Shown here: positions 32,274 to 40,891 of the stretch, piece after piece | How the letters are laid out: each line of letters starts with the position of its first letter | How positions within the stretch are numbered: position 1 is the stretch's first letter | IMG/VR virus record: IMGVR_UViG_3300008117_000025 | Coordinates: 62,001-126,000 of that record | Direction: 5' to 3' (one strand) | From: a virus | Length of the DNA stretch: 64,000 nucleotides | The notes under the pieces: generated by a model | Told to the model about the DNA's origin: nothing | The model's database searches: none | Seen by the model: the letters and a program-made list of their open reading frames with translations, nothing else | Program-made: the position numbers and the translations under genes

Positions 32274-35200
32274 TTAGTTTATTCTTTTTAGGTATCCGTC
32301 TGGGTTGAAAGTAGAATTGGTTCCAAAATAATCACACCAATGTCTGTCTATAACAAAATCAGAATTTGTTTGCAAAAATTCATTAATAGCTTTACGAGGC
32401 CCTCCATTGTAAGTATCAGAAAGACCAGTAAAATCAATCACTCCATCTTCAACAATAAAGTAAGAATCTTTAGATACAATTTTACTAAATTTATTTAGGG
32501 ATTTTAATACATCTTCATAAGTGTGAGATCCATCATCTATAACTAGTATTTTTTCAAACCCTTTAGTATTTTTTTCTATATCATATTCTTCAAAACCACC
32601 ATAGAAAAACTTAATTTGACTATGATTAAATACTTTTTGATCGTGTATTTCATTATAGAGATTAATTGTATGAACTTCTCCTTTTCCTAATAAATACAAC
32701 AAATCAGCATAATATAAAGCTCCCCCACCCATATAGGTTCCGATTTCTATGATTAGGTCTGGTTTAATAGACATAATTAGCATTTGGTAGAGAGCATAAT
32801 CCATAGGGCATTTTAAATAGGGAACCTCCTTATATTGTACTGCAAAATGTCCACTATATATGTCTTGTAAATTTATATTAGATTCATGTACTAGGAAATT
32901 TTTATTCACATCTGGGTAAGCAGAGGTTATTACTTGGCTTTGCTTTGTAGTTACTTCTACTTTCCAGTCATGGCTTCTTTCTCCATAGGCACCATTGGGG
33001 GTAATTCTATAAACTCCTCCTACCCATTTATCATTTCTTCCTTTTCCTTTTTCTAAAAGTATAGTATTTAATGCCCAGTAAGCATCAAAAACATCTTCAT
33101 GGAAAAACCAATCAGGGAATTCCATGTCTTTAATAAGATTATTTCTAAACATAAAACCAAAAGAAATATAATTGGCTTTCATGTTATCTCTTAAGATTAC
33201 CTCTCCTTTTATACCCCAATAATAACTACTCATGAAATTATCATCACCAGGATTTTTTATATAATATCCAACACTGTAAACAGAATATTCTTTATTATTC
33301 TTTAAAAAGTTTATCTGTTTTTGTAATTTACTTTTATCGACATAGTAATCATCACCATCTAGAATAGTAACATATTCAGAACTAATTTTCTTTAAAAGAT
33401 CATAGGTCCTACGAATGACAGCTCCTTGATTTTTTTCATTTCTGTGTAGGATTACATTTGGAATATCTTTATATTTTTGTATGATATTCCAAGTATTATC
33501 TGTAGAGCAATCATCAGATATTAAGATATTGAAGTTAAATAATGTTTGTTGCATTAAAACACTATCAATACATTGTTCAATATATTCTTCATGATTGTAT
33601 GTAGGAATAAGTACAGTTAGTAACTTTTCCTCAGGAGATTTTTTAGCAAAAATAGTTCCAATAGGAGAAGATTTATATGCTTCTTCTATAATACTGTTGT
33701 TGTTTTCAGTATTTTGATCCCTAATTTGATCAACATCAAATCCCTTTTTAACTAAGGTTTGAATTAATTTTTCTACTCTTTCACCTTCATTATCATGAAA
33801 TTCTATAAGAAGATTATCTATTTTTTCAAAAATTTCATCTTCAAGATTTTCTATAATATCATATTCAGCCCCTTCAATATCCATCTTTAATAATGATAAT
33901 CTTTCAATATTATTTTGATCAAAGAATGTTTTTAAAGACACAGCAGGTACAGTTATTTGTTTTACCTCACTACCATTATTTTTAATATGATCTTCAGATA
34001 TACTTCCGATTGTAGTATTACTTGGGTCTATATAGAAAGTAAGATCTTCATCTTTAGTGTATATAGCTTTATCTATTACTTCTACATTTAAATCTTTTAC
34101 TAAGCAATTCAAATTAATTAACGATTCTTGATTAGGTTCAAATGCATAAACTTTTTTAGCTCCTTTATTAATTGCTAAAAGTGAAAATAATCCACTATTT
34201 GCTCCAACATCAAAAACAGTTTCCATTTTATCTAACTCATAGCAATCATATTTGTTCTGGAGGAACATTTCTCGATAATTGTTGAATAAACAATCAAATG
34301 GATTATCAATATTTAGTTTTACTTCTTTTTTAATAACATTTTTAACAAATAAATCCTTTAAAAATAAGAAGTTATCATTTTCATCATAAAATTCAACCGT
34401 TATAGTTCCTACAGCCGGGTCAGTAGCAAAATTTATGGATGATGTTGGTGTTGGAATTACCCACCAACTGCTATAGTTTATAAAAGTAACGGGAAACCAA
34501 TAGAGAGGAGCATTAGAATCTTTTTCCTTAATAGAAATTTTATAGGAATTAGGTTCAGCCCTTTTATAATTTATCGAAATTTTATTTTCTTCAGGTTGAA
34601 TATCAACATCAAAATAATTGCTTATGCTATTTGTGTTCATTTTTATATTTAGTTTGTTTAATATTTTTTCTATGTTTTGATTTTTATCACTAAAGTTTAA
34701 ATATTCAATATTATCGTACTTATTAAAGTAGTTTAAATATACGTCCAAATTATAAATTAAAGAAGGAACTCTCCAACTAATAGCTTCTCTAATTACTAAA
34801 GGCATTGTTTCTTTATCATTGATATGTCCTCTAGAAGTAAATAAGAATAGATCAGCCATTTGATAAAATGCATCTACATCACTTCTTTCTCCCCACCATT
34901 TACAGTTAGGAGGAAAATCCTTCATTATTGGTTCCCAATAATATTTAAAATTATCAGCTTGATTACCAATAAAATGGAATTGAATTGGATAATCCTGCAT
35001 TTGTTTTGCGTATTCAACAACTTCGGCTTGATTTTTTCTAGAGGTAAACAAACCTACATTAATAACATGTTTTTTATTAGGATCTAATCCTAACTCAGCT
35101 AATAATTCTTCTCTAGATTTTGTTTTTGTTTTGTATTCAATTGGGTATTCTACTAATTCACAAGGTATATTCAATGGTTTATATGCTTCAACTTGATATT

Positions 35201-35603
35201 GACTAACCATTGCAAAGTGATCAGGAAAGTGTTTTTTATTTGATATATCAAAACTAGAATCATGAGAAGTTTCAACTATCTTATATTTTCTATTTGAATT
35301 ATATAACTTTACAGCTAAATCATATGGCATAAACATTTCAGGAATTTCCTGGAGGTGAATAACATCTGGGTTTATTTTTTCAATATGTTCAAATAGTTTT
35401 TCTCTGGGTTCTCCTAGGGTAATTAGTCTGTTTCCCAATAAGTTGACGACTCTATTACGTTGAACTACTAAAACACCCCCTGTAATGTTATCCCATTCAA
35501 TACACCATACTTCACAACTTTCATTTAAAACCTCCATTTGTTTGTAAAGGTATTGAGGCATTCCTCCTGTAGATAGGTGAGGAGCAATAAAAAGTATTTT
35601 CAT
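32274..35603 (-). CDS. four-domain transferase: GT4, FkbM, GT2, second methyltransferase-like
   Basis: The 1109-residue protein has four recognisable units. Residues 1 to ~330 are GT4-like (MKILFIAPHLSTGGMPQYLY, LVIREAISWRVPSLI). Residues ~440-650 are an FkbM-type methyltransferase (VFDVGANSGLF near 464, KMDIEGAEYD near 578). Residues ~660-890 are GT2 (LTVLIPTYNHEEYIEQ, DDCSTDN, DGDDYYVD near 752). Residues ~930-1109 resemble cephalosporin hydroxylase-type methyltransferases (IIEIGTYMGGGALYY near 953, LVIDDGSHTYEDV near 1025). One chain could add sugars and O-methyl caps to a glycan. It is followed closely by three more glycosyltransferase-like genes. Confidence 0.85.
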   Translation of the reverse strand: MKILFIAPHLSTGGMPQYLYKQMEVLNESCEVWCIEWDNITGGVLVVQRNRVVNLLGNRLITLGEPREKLFEHIEKINPDVIHLQEIPEMFMPYDLAVKLYNSNRKYKIVETSHDSSFDISNKKHFPDHFAMVSQYQVEAYKPLNIPCELVEYPIEYKTKTKSREELLAELGLDPNKKHVINVGLFTSRKNQAEVVEYAKQMQDYPIQFHFIGNQADNFKYYWEPIMKDFPPNCKWWGERSDVDAFYQMADLFLFTSRGHINDKETMPLVIREAISWRVPSLIYNLDVYLNYFNKYDNIEYLNFSDKNQNIEKILNKLNIKMNTNSISNYFDVDIQPEENKISINYKRAEPNSYKISIKEKDSNAPLYWFPVTFINYSSWWVIPTPTSSINFATDPAVGTITVEFYDENDNFLFLKDLFVKNVIKKEVKLNIDNPFDCLFNNYREMFLQNKYDCYELDKMETVFDVGANSGLFSLLAINKGAKKVYAFEPNQESLINLNCLVKDLNVEVIDKAIYTKDEDLTFYIDPSNTTIGSISEDHIKNNGSEVKQITVPAVSLKTFFDQNNIERLSLLKMDIEGAEYDIIENLEDEIFEKIDNLLIEFHDNEGERVEKLIQTLVKKGFDVDQIRDQNTENNNSIIEEAYKSSPIGTIFAKKSPEEKLLTVLIPTYNHEEYIEQCIDSVLMQQTLFNFNILISDDCSTDNTWNIIQKYKDIPNVILHRNEKNQGAVIRRTYDLLKKISSEYVTILDGDDYYVDKSKLQKQINFLKNNKEYSVYSVGYYIKNPGDDNFMSSYYWGIKGEVILRDNMKANYISFGFMFRNNLIKDMEFPDWFFHEDVFDAYWALNTILLEKGKGRNDKWVGGVYRITPNGAYGERSHDWKVEVTTKQSQVITSAYPDVNKNFLVHESNINLQDIYSGHFAVQYKEVPYLKCPMDYALYQMLIMSIKPDLIIEIGTYMGGGALYYADLLYLLGKGEVHTINLYNEIHDQKVFNHSQIKFFYGGFEEYDIEKNTKGFEKILVIDDGSHTYEDVLKSLNKFSKIVSKDSYFIVEDGVIDFTGLSDTYNGGPRKAINEFLQTNSDFVIDRHWCDYFGTNSTFNPDGYLKRIN

Positions 35604-35623
35604 AACTTATAAAACTAATTTAT

Positions 35624-35809
35624 TTATATTTCATTATTAATAGGAGCGGCTTTATATTGTCTTTCTGTTGGATCAGCTGATTGTAATTCAGCTGCTTTAT
35701 CTATTGCCTCTTGTTCAGTAGGGTAGATATATTCTGGGTCATTTGGGTTTAATTTGGCAACCCAAATTTGATCGTTTCCAGGGATAAATTGCATTAATAC
35801 TATATACAT
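35624..35809 (-). CDS. small hypothetical protein, 61 aa
   Basis: A 61-residue soluble protein with WVAKLNPNDPEYIYPTEQEA followed by a helix (residues 33-45) and a polar end. It shares one base with the upstream GT9-like gene. The pattern of short strand, proline loop and helix looks like a compact folded domain. No family recognised. Confidence 0.55.
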   Translation of the reverse strand: MYIVLMQFIPGNDQIWVAKLNPNDPEYIYPTEQEAIDKAAELQSADPTERQYKAAPINNEI

Positions 35810-36765
35810 TATTGTTTATTTATACTGTTATAAATATCATTTATATTAAACATTTCATTTGCATCTATATAAGGACATTCATGTAATATACCATCTAAAT
35901 TATAATCAAACATATATGAATCGATTAATTTAAGACCACCTTGTTTTGGTGGATTTGCTACAATATTGTTATGGATATCATATCCAAACACAACAGGTGA
36001 TGTACCAACCCATAACACAGTTGATGGAAGTTTAAAAGCAGCCGCGGCATGTTGCATGCAAGAATCAATTAATACACGTTTTTTAGCGTTTACCATCATA
36101 GCAAACAATTCCATATTCGTCATTGCTTTATCTATTACTTCAACACCATCTAATTTTTGTGAATCAGGTCTAGTAATTTGAAATATATGGTAATCTTTTT
36201 TATACTTATCTACTATTTGTTGAGAATAATCATACGGCATATCTCTAGCCCAAGAATAACCATATTTTTGACCAGTTAATGGACCACCATTAGTTTGTAA
36301 TATCATTGTTGGTTTATCTCTTAACCACAAACCAGTAGTCATTTTTTGAGCCATATTGACAAATATCTGTGGTTGTTGTCCCGTATAAGGTATATTTAAA
36401 ATATCACACCAATTGTTTATCAGGTGTTTTCTGCGCAGAATATGGTCAGTTTGGTTATATGGTTCTTGTTTAAAGAAAAGCGTATCTTTATCTTTTATAT
36501 AATCATCATAAAAGTAGGATTTATTTCCTGAGAAATAAACTCTATCAATAAATGGATTATTTAGAAAACATTCTGGATGAGATACAACCATAATTAATTT
36601 TCTATCGGGGTATGTTTCTTTTATTGTTTGGCATAGTGCTGTTGCAGCAATATTTTTTCCTAATCCTCCATCAATATGCCAAACTAAATATTTTTCTGTT
36701 TTTGGTGTTTCCGGTACAGAAATAATATTACCTTTTTTCTTCGCTTGGTAAGTGTATCCTTCCAT
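35809..36765 (-). CDS. GT9-like glycosyltransferase
   Basis: The 318-residue protein resembles family 9 (heptosyltransferase-type) enzymes: WHIDGGLGKNIAATALCQTI near residue 30, where these enzymes have a Gly-Asp/Asn helix start, then PFIDRVYF, MILQTNGGPL and the donor-site region KRVLIDSCMQHAAAAFKLPSTVLWVG (about residues 230-256, shown in part). A second heptosyltransferase-like domain is in the protein at 27008-29104. It follows the oxygenase genes with a one-base overlap. Confidence 0.78.
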   Translation of the reverse strand: MEGYTYQAKKKGNIISVPETPKTEKYLVWHIDGGLGKNIAATALCQTIKETYPDRKLIMVVSHPECFLNNPFIDRVYFSGNKSYFYDDYIKDKDTLFFKQEPYNQTDHILRRKHLINNWCDILNIPYTGQQPQIFVNMAQKMTTGLWLRDKPTMILQTNGGPLTGQKYGYSWARDMPYDYSQQIVDKYKKDYHIFQITRPDSQKLDGVEVIDKAMTNMELFAMMVNAKKRVLIDSCMQHAAAAFKLPSTVLWVGTSPVVFGYDIHNNIVANPPKQGGLKLIDSYMFDYNLDGILHECPYIDANEMFNINDIYNSINKQ

Positions 36766-37427
36766 TATCCTACTTTATTAAATAATAATTCAGTTAAACT
36801 ATGTTCATCACCAATTTTACCTTTTGGTAAAACATTAAATGCTAAACTTTTCCTTGTTAATTTACTTTTATTTACAGGAACAGAGTGAAATACATAAGAG
36901 GGAAATAACAATAATAATCCTGGAGTGTAATTAACTGAAAATGAATCCCAAGCGTATTGTGATTTTCTTCTATCTGATTGATATTTAGGTGCTAGGTAAG
37001 AAACATTTGTTCCTACAATTGGTTTATGAAATGAAATTGCAGGAATATCTTCATCTTCCTCACCATAATAAAATACACCTGAAATTAGGCTATTAGGGTG
37101 AGTATGCATTGTGTGGTGTTGGCCTGGGGATTTGTGTGAGATCCATGATTGTGAGAATGCATATTCATCGTATGCATACATCAATATTTCTTTTGCAAAA
37201 TGGAGTAAGGATTGCATTATAAAATCAGCTAATGGTTTGCATTCTTTATGTTCTAGAATATAAGTATCTTTTGAATGAAAACCATATTCGCTTGCTTTAC
37301 CTCCATCAATTAACTCACAGCTATCTAGATGTTTAATTGTTTTATCTAAATCACCATCAGTATAGACTGCTGTAAACAGAGGTGATGGAAATAGAGGTAA
37401 TACTTCAATTGTTTCTTTATTTAGCAT
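36765..37427 (-). CDS. 2OG-Fe(II) oxygenase-like protein 5
   Basis: This 220-residue protein belongs with the two next upstream as a TIGR02466/2OG-FeII_Oxy_5-like protein: GQHHTMHTHPNSLISGVFYY (about residue 110) carries the first iron ligands, and FPSYVFHSVPVNKSKLTRKS supplies the distal His and an Arg for 2-oxoglutarate. I choose the start at 37427 (MLNKETIEVLPLFPSPLF) because it aligns with its paralogue's start. The paralogue at 37417-38070 shares this layout throughout, so the pair arose by duplication. The substrate is unknown. Confidence 0.78.
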   Translation of the reverse strand: MLNKETIEVLPLFPSPLFTAVYTDGDLDKTIKHLDSCELIDGGKASEYGFHSKDTYILEHKECKPLADFIMQSLLHFAKEILMYAYDEYAFSQSWISHKSPGQHHTMHTHPNSLISGVFYYGEEDEDIPAISFHKPIVGTNVSYLAPKYQSDRRKSQYAWDSFSVNYTPGLLLLFPSYVFHSVPVNKSKLTRKSLAFNVLPKGKIGDEHSLTELLFNKVG

Positions 37428-38070
37428 AACGTCCAAATATTATTTCACTAATAGTTTCTTGATCACCTAATGTACCTTTAGTTAATGCATTAATACCTAA
37501 TGCTTTTCTTACTCTATTAGTATTATTAGGAGGAACACCGTGCATCAAATGCGAAGGAAATATAATAAGATTATTCTGCTTAGGTTGAAAGTATATTTCT
37601 TCTTGTGAATAAAGATGATCTTGATAATCAGCACATATTGAAGGTTCTAAATAGGAACGATGATATGATCTTACCTCTTTACTAAAACATATTGCTGAGT
37701 CTCCTTCTTGTACGTCATAGTAAAATACACCTGCAATTAGTGTGTTTGGGTGAGTGTGTGCTTTGTGAAATTGCCCTGGCATTTTGTATGTTAGCCAGGA
37801 TTGGGCAAACTGTAATTCATCATATGCATATCTCATAATGCCAGTAGCAAATTGATTGAAATGATACATTACAAAATCTGCTAATGGTTTACAAACAGGA
37901 TTATCAATTATATAACTATTTTTAGAGATCATTCCATAGCCACTACCGTGTGCTTCATTCATTTCACAACTATCAAGGTATTTTACTATTTCAGTTGTGT
38001 CACCGTCATATGTTGTAACATATAATGGTGTAGGAAATAAACTAAAAACATGCACATTATCCTTATTCAT
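37417..38070 (-). CDS. 2OG-Fe(II) oxygenase-like protein 4
   Basis: A 217-residue protein with GQFHKAHTHPNTLIAGVFYY (first iron ligands) and FPSHLMHGVPPNNTNRVRKA (distal His and Arg). It shares N-terminal HVFSLFPTPLYVTTYDGD and whole-length layout with its neighbour at 36765-37427. It overlaps that gene's start by 11 bases and lies two bases from the next oxygenase gene. Family members are iron enzymes that use 2-oxoglutarate and oxygen to hydroxylate unknown targets. Confidence 0.78.
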   Translation of the reverse strand: MNKDNVHVFSLFPTPLYVTTYDGDTTEIVKYLDSCEMNEAHGSGYGMISKNSYIIDNPVCKPLADFVMYHFNQFATGIMRYAYDELQFAQSWLTYKMPGQFHKAHTHPNTLIAGVFYYDVQEGDSAICFSKEVRSYHRSYLEPSICADYQDHLYSQEEIYFQPKQNNLIIFPSHLMHGVPPNNTNRVRKALGINALTKGTLGDQETISEIIFGRYAK

Positions 38071-38072
38071 AT

Positions 38073-38660
38073 TTAAGCATTTAAAGGAACAAAATTAAAA
38101 GCTACAGATATTCTTTCTTTATGACTTTCATTACGTTCAACATGGTGTTTAACCCAACTGGGAAATAAATAGAATGTGGATGTTTTAGCTTGTTTGCTAC
38201 AATTAAGAGCATTTGCCATTGTTTGCTCATTAATGTCTTTTAAAAAGAACTCAGCATTATCTCCTCTATGCAATACTAAATCACCCATATTTTCATCAGG
38301 TACATCTACATAATATACTCCGGACAGTACACTTTTTTGGTGGTCATGGAGTAAATTATAGTCATGATGACCATTAATATTAATCCATAAATTACCAAAT
38401 TTTAATTGTGTACCTGTATAACGATAGCAAACATCATTTACAAACACAGTCATATCATCTATTAGTGTTTGGAGTGAATCGGGTACGGGAAAAAGTAATT
38501 CGTTGCTGTGCCACCCTCCTCTATTAGAGATAGTAGCACCAGGTTTCTTTTCACGTACTTTTAAACAGTATTGTTTAATTTCATCGTTATCAATTCCAGA
38601 AACAGGACATTCCCACACTGGTGTTGCAAACCATAATTGTTCAAAAACCTTAAATTCCAT
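38073..38660 (-). CDS. 2OG-Fe(II) oxygenase-like protein 3
   Basis: A 195-residue protein. The motif HHDYNLLHDHQKSVLSGVYYV (about residues 104-124, shown for its key His and Asp residues) and the distal VKHHVERNESHKERISV place it in the TIGR02466/2OG-FeII_Oxy_5 group. The N-terminal WFATPVWECPV is typical of that group. It is more distant from the pair downstream. It lies between a PKHD-type oxygenase and those two. Confidence 0.78.
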   Translation of the reverse strand: MEFKVFEQLWFATPVWECPVSGIDNDEIKQYCLKVREKKPGATISNRGGWHSNELLFPVPDSLQTLIDDMTVFVNDVCYRYTGTQLKFGNLWININGHHDYNLLHDHQKSVLSGVYYVDVPDENMGDLVLHRGDNAEFFLKDINEQTMANALNCSKQAKTSTFYLFPSWVKHHVERNESHKERISVAFNFVPLNA

Positions 38661-38672
38661 AACTATTATTTA

Positions 38673-39287
38673 TTATCTAAAGGGACGACCCCCTGTCCAA
38701 AAAACCAAACATTTTCTTGTTCCTTTTGTTATTGGTTTTACTCTATGCATACAGAAAGCAGGAAAAATAATTACATCACCTTTCTCTCTTGGTACAGTAA
38801 CAAAACCATCTTTACCACCCATCCAAATTTCAAATTCACCACCTTCATAATCAGTTGAATCTGATAATTGAACTGTCATTGCTAGTTTTCTTTTATTAAC
38901 ACCATATGCTCCAACATCCATATGCCAATCAAGATGACCTCCGTCTTCAGGATAAATAACATAGTGAATTGGATCAGTTACAACATCAATATCAAAATGA
39001 AATAAAGCATCGTTTGCTTGTAGTGCTAAAGGAAATAATAATTCATATAACCATTGAGAATGATTTGCTGGGGTGATGTAGGCAATATCTCTATTGTTTG
39101 TTCTGTAAGCATCTGTATCTGTACCTAATTCAGCAACACCTGTTCTGCCTTTAGAGAATTTGTAATTAGCATAAACCATATCCTCTAATTCTTTGATCAT
39201 TTGATCATTGAATACATTTTTAAAATAATAAAAATCATTCCAATTAGAAGTTGGTTTGAAATCGTTGTATGGTTTTAAAGGAAACAT
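38673..39287 (-). CDS. 2OG-Fe(II) oxygenase, PKHD type
   Basis: A 204-residue prolyl-4-hydroxylase-like enzyme with the full iron triad: H-x-D in GGHLDWHMDVG (about residue 122) and the distal His in FPAFCMHRVKPITKGTRK, followed by the Arg expected to bind 2-oxoglutarate. Strand DYEGGEFEIW is typical of the double-stranded beta helix. It is the best conserved of the five oxygenases. T4-like phages often carry such genes near tail fibres; a protein or sugar target is likely but unproven. Confidence 0.88.
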   Translation of the reverse strand: MFPLKPYNDFKPTSNWNDFYYFKNVFNDQMIKELEDMVYANYKFSKGRTGVAELGTDTDAYRTNNRDIAYITPANHSQWLYELLFPLALQANDALFHFDIDVVTDPIHYVIYPEDGGHLDWHMDVGAYGVNKRKLAMTVQLSDSTDYEGGEFEIWMGGKDGFVTVPREKGDVIIFPAFCMHRVKPITKGTRKCLVFWTGGRPFR

Positions 39288-39290
39288 AAC

Positions 39291-39875
39291 TTACTTTTTA
39301 TAATGGGTATACCACCCTGTAAAAATATATTTTGTTTGTGTTGGTGAAGGAATTCCTCGGTGGGTATGAGTCCAATCAGTAGGCCAAATTAATAATTTGC
39401 CTTGTTCTGGTTGCTCGACATGATTTTGGTAATAGAATTGAGTTCCACCTCCATCATTTACTGTATTAAGATAAACCATCCAAACAAGCACTCTTGCCGA
39501 AGCAGGAATGCCTGCTCTTTCACAGTGCCACCCATAAAATGCTTCCCCAGGCTCATAGCGTTGCATATTAAATAAGGTATCTAATCTAAAGTCATCCATT
39601 TTTTGGAATGCTTGCTCGTGTCTAAAAATATACTTTGATATATTTTCTTCAACAACATCAACTAGATATCTTAAAGGTTTTCCCCAATCTGGGTGTTGTA
39701 GAAAGGTTGGATCAAAAGAAATATCCATTGATTTCTTCACATCGTGCTTTTGTACAACTTCTTCATTGTACCTAAAAGCACCAGGTTGCTTTAATGGAGA
39801 TTGCTCAAATAATTCTATAACCTCTTCACAAAACCCAGGATCTAAAGCCTTAGGGTTTGAATATATAAATTGCAT
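39291..39875 (-). CDS. 2OG-Fe(II) oxygenase-like with HxE
   Basis: A 194-residue protein with the same fold pattern: YGWHCERAGIPASARVLVW, then NDGGGTQFYYQN and FIWPTDW-like LLIWPTDWTHTHRG, with KYIFTGWY near the end. The first iron motif reads H-C-E in place of H-x-D, which is rarer but can bind iron. It overlaps the upstream coiled-coil gene by one base and precedes the PKHD enzyme by 3 bases. Confidence 0.82.
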   Translation of the reverse strand: MQFIYSNPKALDPGFCEEVIELFEQSPLKQPGAFRYNEEVVQKHDVKKSMDISFDPTFLQHPDWGKPLRYLVDVVEENISKYIFRHEQAFQKMDDFRLDTLFNMQRYEPGEAFYGWHCERAGIPASARVLVWMVYLNTVNDGGGTQFYYQNHVEQPEQGKLLIWPTDWTHTHRGIPSPTQTKYIFTGWYTHYKK

Positions 39876-40561
39876 TACTGCTTATTTTGTAACTGTTTTT
39901 GTGCCATAACTGCTTCGTGAGTTAAAGCATTTTGTTGTTTCAAACGCTCCATTGTTTGAAGCTGTCCCATTACATTTGCTACTTCGGTTGGGTCTGAGTG
40001 TTCATTTAATGCGCTTGCTCTGTAGGCTAATCTATGGTGTAAGCTAACGGCTTGATGTGTATTTACTTCTTTTGTATCAAATGACCCATCATCCAATTCT
40101 GTTTTTAATTTAGACCAAGTTTGAATTTCACGAACACGATCGTGAGCTACTTGTTCCATACAAGCTTTATTATATAGATTTTGATCTAAATCAATTTGAA
40201 GTGACATAATCTCCAATTGATCAGCAGCTTCTTCAGCTTCTTTCATTTTTTTCTCTAATTTAAGGCGTTCAACAGTTGAACGTCTCATATCAAATGAAAG
40301 ATTCATTAATGCATCAAAGTGAGCTGACATTTCTCTAACTGATTGCCAGTACTTAGCTGCTACTGTTGGAAATTTACCATCGTTAAGAACTGAAACACGC
40401 ATTTCGGTTTCTGTTCTAAAGATTTGTTTCTTATTCCAGTTGTCAGCTAATTCTTCTTTTAATTGAAGAATTTGTTGTGCATCATTTGGTTTAAGGATAG
40501 CAAGGATGTTCTTTAAATCTTCTGTAACTTGTATTTGGTTGTTTTCTGTGTTTTCAGACAT
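39875..40561 (-). CDS. coiled-coil protein, 228 aa
   Basis: The 228-residue protein is almost wholly helical and charged. Residues 95-140 (STVERLKLEKKMKEAEEAAD and onwards) form a strong coiled coil, and the end is Gln-rich. It sits between small fibre-type genes and the oxygenases. Function unknown; it may be a tail-fibre assembly or chaperone-type protein, judged by position only. Confidence 0.6.
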   Translation of the reverse strand: MSENTENNQIQVTEDLKNILAILKPNDAQQILQLKEELADNWNKKQIFRTETEMRVSVLNDGKFPTVAAKYWQSVREMSAHFDALMNLSFDMRRSTVERLKLEKKMKEAEEAADQLEIMSLQIDLDQNLYNKACMEQVAHDRVREIQTWSKLKTELDDGSFDTKEVNTHQAVSLHHRLAYRASALNEHSDPTEVANVMGQLQTMERLKQQNALTHEAVMAQKQLQNKQ

Positions 40562-40613
40562 AACAGATTTATTTTTATAACTAAATATACGAAACTAAAT
40601 TTGTACTTCCAAA

Positions 40614-40868
40614 TTAAGGAAGTACAATTGGTTGAGGATAAGGCATTCCAGATTCAGCAGTCCAATCTGCTTGTGCTTGTGCAACAACAGCATCAACAGC
40701 AGCTTGTGCTTCTGCTTGTGTTTTTTCAATAGCACTAACACGTGTTGCCCAAGTTGTGTTTTCAGTTACCCAAATATCGGCAGGATATCCCGCAACGTGA
40801 GCTAATTCGTTATCTTCATGGGTAATGAATCCTTTACCCCAATTAGTAGCTTGATAATAATAAGGCAT
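40614..40868 (-). CDS. small protein next to the Kelch adhesin, 84 aa
   Basis: An 84-residue protein starting MPYYYQATNWGKGFITHEDN, with an Ala/Gln-rich helix (residues 46-70) and a proline-rich end (MPYPQPIVLP). It directly follows the repeat adhesin gene, and an ATATTTAT element precedes it. Small genes in this place often encode fibre chaperones or tip proteins, but no family is recognised. Confidence 0.6.
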   Translation of the reverse strand: MPYYYQATNWGKGFITHEDNELAHVAGYPADIWVTENTTWATRVSAIEKTQAEAQAAVDAVVAQAQADWTAESGMPYPQPIVLP

Positions 40869-40883
40869 ATTGTATTATTTACA

Positions 40884-40891
40884 ATAAATAT
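40884..40891 (-). promoter_or_regulatory. ATATTTAT element before the 84-aa gene
   Basis: The copy lies 15 bases before the ATG at 40868; its last base touches the stop codon of the Kelch adhesin. Confidence 0.45.
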
